A DNA stretch of 10,890 nt, taken from assembly GCA_030640045.1 (NCBI GenBank), contig DAOWKF010000062.1, positions 1 through 10,890 of the forward strand, written 5' to 3'. Numbering within the stretch: position 1 is the stretch's first letter; every line of letters starts with the position of its first letter. Of this stretch, positions 5,884 through 10,890 are shown one piece after another. The notes beneath the pieces were generated by a model. It did not search any database and was not told the DNA's origin. It saw only the letters and a list, made by a program, of their open reading frames with translations. The position numbers and the translations under genes were made by a program. The stretch comes from Candidatus Omnitrophota bacterium (GTDB taxonomy: Bacteria; NPL-UPA2; BS750m-G34).

Positions 5884-6948
5884 ATGCACATGAACGATTT
5901 TACAAAAACTGAAATAATAAAAAAGTTCGACCGGCACAACATGCTCGACCTCCTCCTCGGGTTGCCCGCCCAATGCCGAAATGCCCTTGAATTAAGCCGC
6001 GCTGTCCAATTACCTAAAAATTTTGCCGGGATAAATAAGATTGTCATTAGCGGGATGGGAGGCTCCGCAGTGAGTGGAGATATATTGCGCAGCTTTTTAT
6101 CTAAAAGAATCAGAGTCCCTATTCTGGTCAACCGTGGTTATACTATTCCTCATTTTGTTGACAGCTCCACACTTTTTTTCGTTAATAGTTATTCCGGTAA
6201 TACAGAAGAGACCCTCAGCGCCTTTGAAAAAGCGCGGGCGCAAGGTGCTAAGATCATTGGAGTGAGTTCTAACGGAAAGGTTGCAAAATTCTGCCGCCGC
6301 TATAGCCTTCCTCTATATAGCCCCCCCGGAGGCCAGCCTCCACGCAGTGCCATAGGGTATCTATTTTTTCCGCTTCTCCAGGCGCTCATAAGTCTGAGGA
6401 TGGTCAGGAATATTAACGGGGAGATAGAGGAGACCATCGCATATATGGAAAGAAAGGTGAAATCGTACGCGCCGGAGAGGCGCGATAATTTAGCCCATAC
6501 ATTCACCAGGAAGGTTTTTGGTTATATGCCTATCATCTATGGAAGTGGTGAAGCAGCGGGTACTTGTGCCTTTCGCTGGAAGACACAATTTAATGAAAAT
6601 AGTAAAGTCACGGCATTTAGCAATACATTTCCTGAACTGGACCACAATGAGATTATGGGGTGGGAAGGTCCTCGGGATATAACCAAAAAATTCGTTCTTT
6701 TTGTCTTAAAGGATAAAGGGGATTCTAAACGTATGGAGAAAAGAATCAAGATCACCCTTGATGTCATAGGTAAAAAGCTCCATGCCGTTTATGAGATATG
6801 CGGTGAAGGGCGTTCTCCCCTTACGAGAATGTTTTCTTTAATTTTATTGGGAGATTTTTTAACTTTCTACATGGCTATAGCCCGCGGTGTTGACCCTACA
6901 GCTATTAAAGGAATAAATATTTTAAAAGAGAGATTGGCTAAATCATAA
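5884..6948 (+). CDS. Bifunctional phosphoglucose/phosphomannose isomerase
   Basis: This family interconverts glucose-6-phosphate or mannose-6-phosphate with fructose-6-phosphate. It is best known from archaea and occurs in scattered bacteria. Two SIS domains are visible. The first has GMGGSAVSGD (57-66), the sugar-phosphate loop SYSGNTEET (102-110) and PPRSAIGYLF (152-161). The second has RWKTQFNENSK (231-241) with the catalytic-type Glu, and FPELDHNEIMGWE (249-261) with the conserved His. The typical DPT...ILKERL ending is at 337-351. The 354-aa length is normal. Starts at 5884 or 5890 are both possible. The nearest ribosome-binding-like site, ggaggtg at 5860-5866, is better spaced for an ATG at 5878 that is followed at once by TAG. 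The gene follows ptsI by 8 bases and supplies the hexose-phosphate step next to the PTS genes. Confidence 0.93.
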   Translation: MHMNDFTKTEIIKKFDRHNMLDLLLGLPAQCRNALELSRAVQLPKNFAGINKIVISGMGGSAVSGDILRSFLSKRIRVPILVNRGYTIPHFVDSSTLFFVNSYSGNTEETLSAFEKARAQGAKIIGVSSNGKVAKFCRRYSLPLYSPPGGQPPRSAIGYLFFPLLQALISLRMVRNINGEIEETIAYMERKVKSYAPERRDNLAHTFTRKVFGYMPIIYGSGEAAGTCAFRWKTQFNENSKVTAFSNTFPELDHNEIMGWEGPRDITKKFVLFVLKDKGDSKRMEKRIKITLDVIGKKLHAVYEICGEGRSPLTRMFSLILLGDFLTFYMAIARGVDPTAIKGINILKERLAKS

Positions 6949-6976
6949 AGGCCCGCAAGGGGCAGGGAGGTAAAAA

Positions 6977-9380
<2,404 letters not shown>

Positions 9381-9381
<1 letters not shown>

Positions 9382-9405
9382 AAAAGGGGACAGCGCCCTT
9401 TTTTT
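9381..9405 (+). terminator. Hairpin between ahcY and lpxA (terminator- or REP-like)
   Basis: aaaaaggg (9381-9388), a 7-base loop gacagcg and cccttttt (9396-9403) form a perfect 8-bp stem. It runs into a T tract that extends to 9405 and begins on the last base of the ahcY stop codon. It could terminate or attenuate transcription before lpxA. The core aaaaggggacag also resembles hairpin repeats scattered in many bacterial genomes, but I cannot count copies from this window. Confidence 0.5.
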
Positions 9406-9412
9406 GAATAGC

Positions 9413-10198
9413 ATGGCTGCTCAAATAGATTCCACTTCTAAAATTCACCCTGACGCCCGGATCGCCGATGATGTAACTATCGGTCCTTACAGCATCATCG
9501 GACCCAATGCCACGATAGAATCAGGTGTACACATCTATTCTCATGTAGTGTTAGATGGCCATACTACCATTCGTAAAAACTGCAAGATTTTTCCCGGCGC
9601 AATCCTTGGCACTCCTCCTCAGGATTTAAAATTTAAAGAGGAAGATACAAAACTCATTATCAATGAAAATTCCGTTATCCGTGAATATGCCATGCTTAAC
9701 CCGGGGACAAAGGGAGGGGGAGGGGAGACAGTTATTGGTAAAAATTGTTTTCTTATGGCCTATAGCCACGTCGCCCATGACTGCCATATCGGTGACCATG
9801 CAATACTTATGAATGGGGTTAATTTAGCCGGCCATGTTACTATTGAGCATCACGCCATTATCAGCGCCCTCACTGTCATACATCAGGAAGTAAGGGTCGG
9901 GGCATACGCAATGATCGGAGGGGCATCTTCTTTAGGGAAAGATATCGTCCCCTATATTCGCGCTATCGGACCCGGTTTTGACCTTCGTATAAGCGGCTTA
10001 AATACTGTCGGCCTTACCAGGAACAATTTTCCGGAAGATGTAAAGAAGGCCATTAAGCAGGCTTATAAAATAATTTTTCTCTCACACCTTAATGTCTCTC
10101 AAGCCCTTCTTCGTATAGAAAAAGAACTTCCAGGCATCCCGGAGATTAAGTACCTCACCACCTTTATCGAGACATCCAGGAGAGGCATCTACCGTTAA
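9413..10198 (+). CDS. lpxA: UDP-N-acetylglucosamine acyltransferase (lipid A synthesis)
   Basis: LpxA transfers a 3-hydroxyacyl chain from acyl-ACP to UDP-GlcNAc, the first step of lipid A synthesis in the cytoplasm. From ATG 9413 the protein is 261 aa, the normal length. It starts AAQIDSTSKIHPDARI, the usual first hexapeptide coil. Left-handed beta-helix hexapeptides run from about residue 8 to 180, followed by the helical C-terminal domain. The catalytic His is His122 in HVAHDCHIG (119-127); GGGGETVIG (101-109), GTPPQDLKF (66-74) and LNTVGL (196-201) also match LpxA over other acyltransferases. Some positions drift: NPGT where NRGT is usual, and HQEVRVG where HQF is usual. An in-frame TTG at 9356 would add 19 unrelated residues and overlap ahcY, so I reject it. 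No clear ribosome-binding site is seen. The usual lpxD/fabZ/lpxB partners are absent here. Confidence 0.93.
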   Translation: MAAQIDSTSKIHPDARIADDVTIGPYSIIGPNATIESGVHIYSHVVLDGHTTIRKNCKIFPGAILGTPPQDLKFKEEDTKLIINENSVIREYAMLNPGTKGGGGETVIGKNCFLMAYSHVAHDCHIGDHAILMNGVNLAGHVTIEHHAIISALTVIHQEVRVGAYAMIGGASSLGKDIVPYIRAIGPGFDLRISGLNTVGLTRNNFPEDVKKAIKQAYKIIFLSHLNVSQALLRIEKELPGIPEIKYLTTFIETSRRGIYR

Positions 10199-10232
10199 TA
10201 ACAATCTCGAAGACTATAAAAACTACTATCCG

Positions 10233-10249
10233 CAGGCTAAACTAACCTG
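10233..10249. repeat. Imperfect 17-bp palindrome over the hisF stop codon
   Basis: The arms caggcta and taacctg pair at six of seven positions around a 3-base loop. With its left flank the site reads cgcaggctaaa, which matches half of the perfect palindrome inside hisF. It spans the hisF stop (complement of 10237-10239) in the convergent gap after lpxA. It may be a decayed copy of the same repeat or a weak terminator, and no T tract directly follows on either strand. Confidence 0.35.
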
Positions 10250-10890
10250 ATCGCTATTCCTTTGTTTTTTAGATATCTCTTGACTTGGGGGACAGAATAT
10301 TTGCCGTAGTGAAAGATTGACGCAATTAGAACAGCAGACGCCTTACCTCTCGTCAGGGCGTCATAGAGATGTTTCATATTTCCGGCGCCGCCGGAGGCAA
10401 TAACAGGGACATTGACTGCTTTTCCGATGAGCCGGGTCAGTTCAATATCATAACCCGTCTTAGTCCCGTCTTTGTCCATGCTCGTAAGTAATATCTCTCC
10501 GGCGCCAAGCTTCTCTACTTTTTTCGCCCATTTAATTGCATCAAGGCCTGTGGCCTTTCTGCCGCCGTAACTATATACTTCCCATTTTTTATAGGAATTT
10601 CTTTTTTGGTAGCCGCAGGCTTTAGCCTGCGATAATTTGTTTCCTCTGGCATCAATAGCCACTACTATACACTGGCTGCCGAACCTCTCCGAAGCCTCCT
10701 GCACCAACTCAGGCTGTTCTATGGCAGCGGTATTTATTGAGACCTTATCGGCACCGGATTTTAGCAGCTGCCTTATGTCTTCCAGTTTTCTTACTCCTCC
10801 GCCGACAGTCAAAGGTATAAAAACTTTCTCCGCGGTTTTTTTCACTATCTCAAATATAGTCCTGCGCCTTTCTATACTTGCAGTAATATC
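10237..10890 (-). CDS. hisF: Imidazole glycerol phosphate synthase cyclase subunit, N-terminus missing
   Basis: HisF takes ammonia from the HisH glutaminase and PRFAR to make imidazole glycerol phosphate (histidine synthesis) and AICAR. The gene runs off the right edge. The visible reading frame begins at 10890 with [10 protein letters not shown], which corresponds to about residue 51 of Thermotoga HisF, so roughly 50 residues including the first catalytic Asp (Asp11) lie outside. Visible motifs are [25 protein letters not shown] (with the second catalytic Asp), [20 protein letters not shown] and PVIASGGAG, and it ends in A-I-R-L-V. Between IDARGN and [10 protein letters not shown] there are about 16 extra residues relative to the family. 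They are encoded by a stretch that contains a perfect palindrome. It converges on lpxA with 38 bases between stop codons and is probably a separate transcription unit. Confidence 0.95.
   Translation of the reverse strand, partial: DITASIERRRTIFEIVKKTAEKVFIPLTVGGGVRKLEDIRQLLKSGADKVSINTAAIEQPELVQEASERFGSQCIVVAIDARGNKLSQAKACGYQKRNSYKKWEVYSYGGRKATGLDAIKWAKKVEKLGAGEILLTSMDKDGTKTGYDIELTRLIGKAVNVPVIASGGAGNMKHLYDALTRGKASAVLIASIFHYGKYSVPQVKRYLKNKGIAIRLV
10614..10631. repeat. Perfect 18-bp palindrome inside hisF (REP-like)
   Basis: cgcaggct (10614-10621), a 2-base spacer tt and agcctgcg (10624-10631) form a perfect 8-bp inverted repeat within the hisF coding sequence. On the coding strand it gives codons for S-Q-A-K-A-C, in the middle of an insertion absent from the usual HisF. 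The flanking ggctacc (coding strand) looks like the conserved edge of a dispersed element. Copy number elsewhere in the genome cannot be seen. Confidence 0.7.

Noticed and set aside
6949..6976. SAM riboswitch before metK
   Set aside because: The gap is only 28 bases and contains just the ribosome-binding site; no room for any known SAM aptamer.

Overview
The window reads like a chromosomal housekeeping and regulatory stretch from a Gram-negative bacterium of about 43-45% GC (eyeball estimate). lpxA implies a lipid A-bearing outer membrane. HPr kinase, HPr, enzyme I, two soluble EIIA proteins and RapZ form a regulatory phosphotransferase system, and no membrane sugar permease is encoded here. 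A bifunctional phosphoglucose/phosphomannose isomerase and a short archaeal/Thermotoga-type S-adenosylhomocysteine hydrolase are uncommon in Proteobacteria. This mixture suggests a deep-branching Gram-negative lineage; Candidatus Omnitrophota or a relative is my best guess, made by inference and not by any search.

Layout. At 1-254 there are two tRNA genes with CAU anticodons: an initiator tRNA-fMet with its -10 box, a terminator-like hairpin, then a second CAU tRNA with an odd T loop and position 32. At 273-1088 lie a tiny two-hydrophobic-segment protein, an acylphosphatase that seems to lack a standard start codon, and a short ribosome hibernation factor. At 1085-5875 sits the regulatory PTS block ptsN - hprK - rapZ - EIIA(Man) - ptsH - ptsI, with overlaps or near-zero gaps typical of one operon. 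At 5884-9381 come the sugar-phosphate isomerase, metK and ahcY, the last two overlapping by one base. A hairpin resembling a dispersed repeat or a terminator separates ahcY from lpxA (9413-10198). On the opposite strand, converging on lpxA, is hisF, which runs off the right edge.

How the parts fit. PtsI would draw phosphate from PEP and pass it to HPr His15, and from there to EIIA(Ntr) and EIIA(Man). HprK would phosphorylate HPr on Ser46 in response to energy state. Without EIIB/EIIC partners the phosphate probably acts as a carbon/energy signal. The isomerase supplies fructose-6-phosphate and mannose metabolism. MetK makes SAM, and the hydrolase removes the SAH product of methylation.

No mobile element with a transposase, CRISPR array or defence system is visible. 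The most unusual items are an 18-bp perfect palindrome inserted in frame within hisF, the probable ATC start of the acylphosphatase gene, the Walker A Ser-to-Asn change in RapZ, a start-stop ATG-TAG pair in front of the isomerase gene, and the permease-less PTS operon. I do not see a wholly new system. No stretch over 300 bases lacks a gene.
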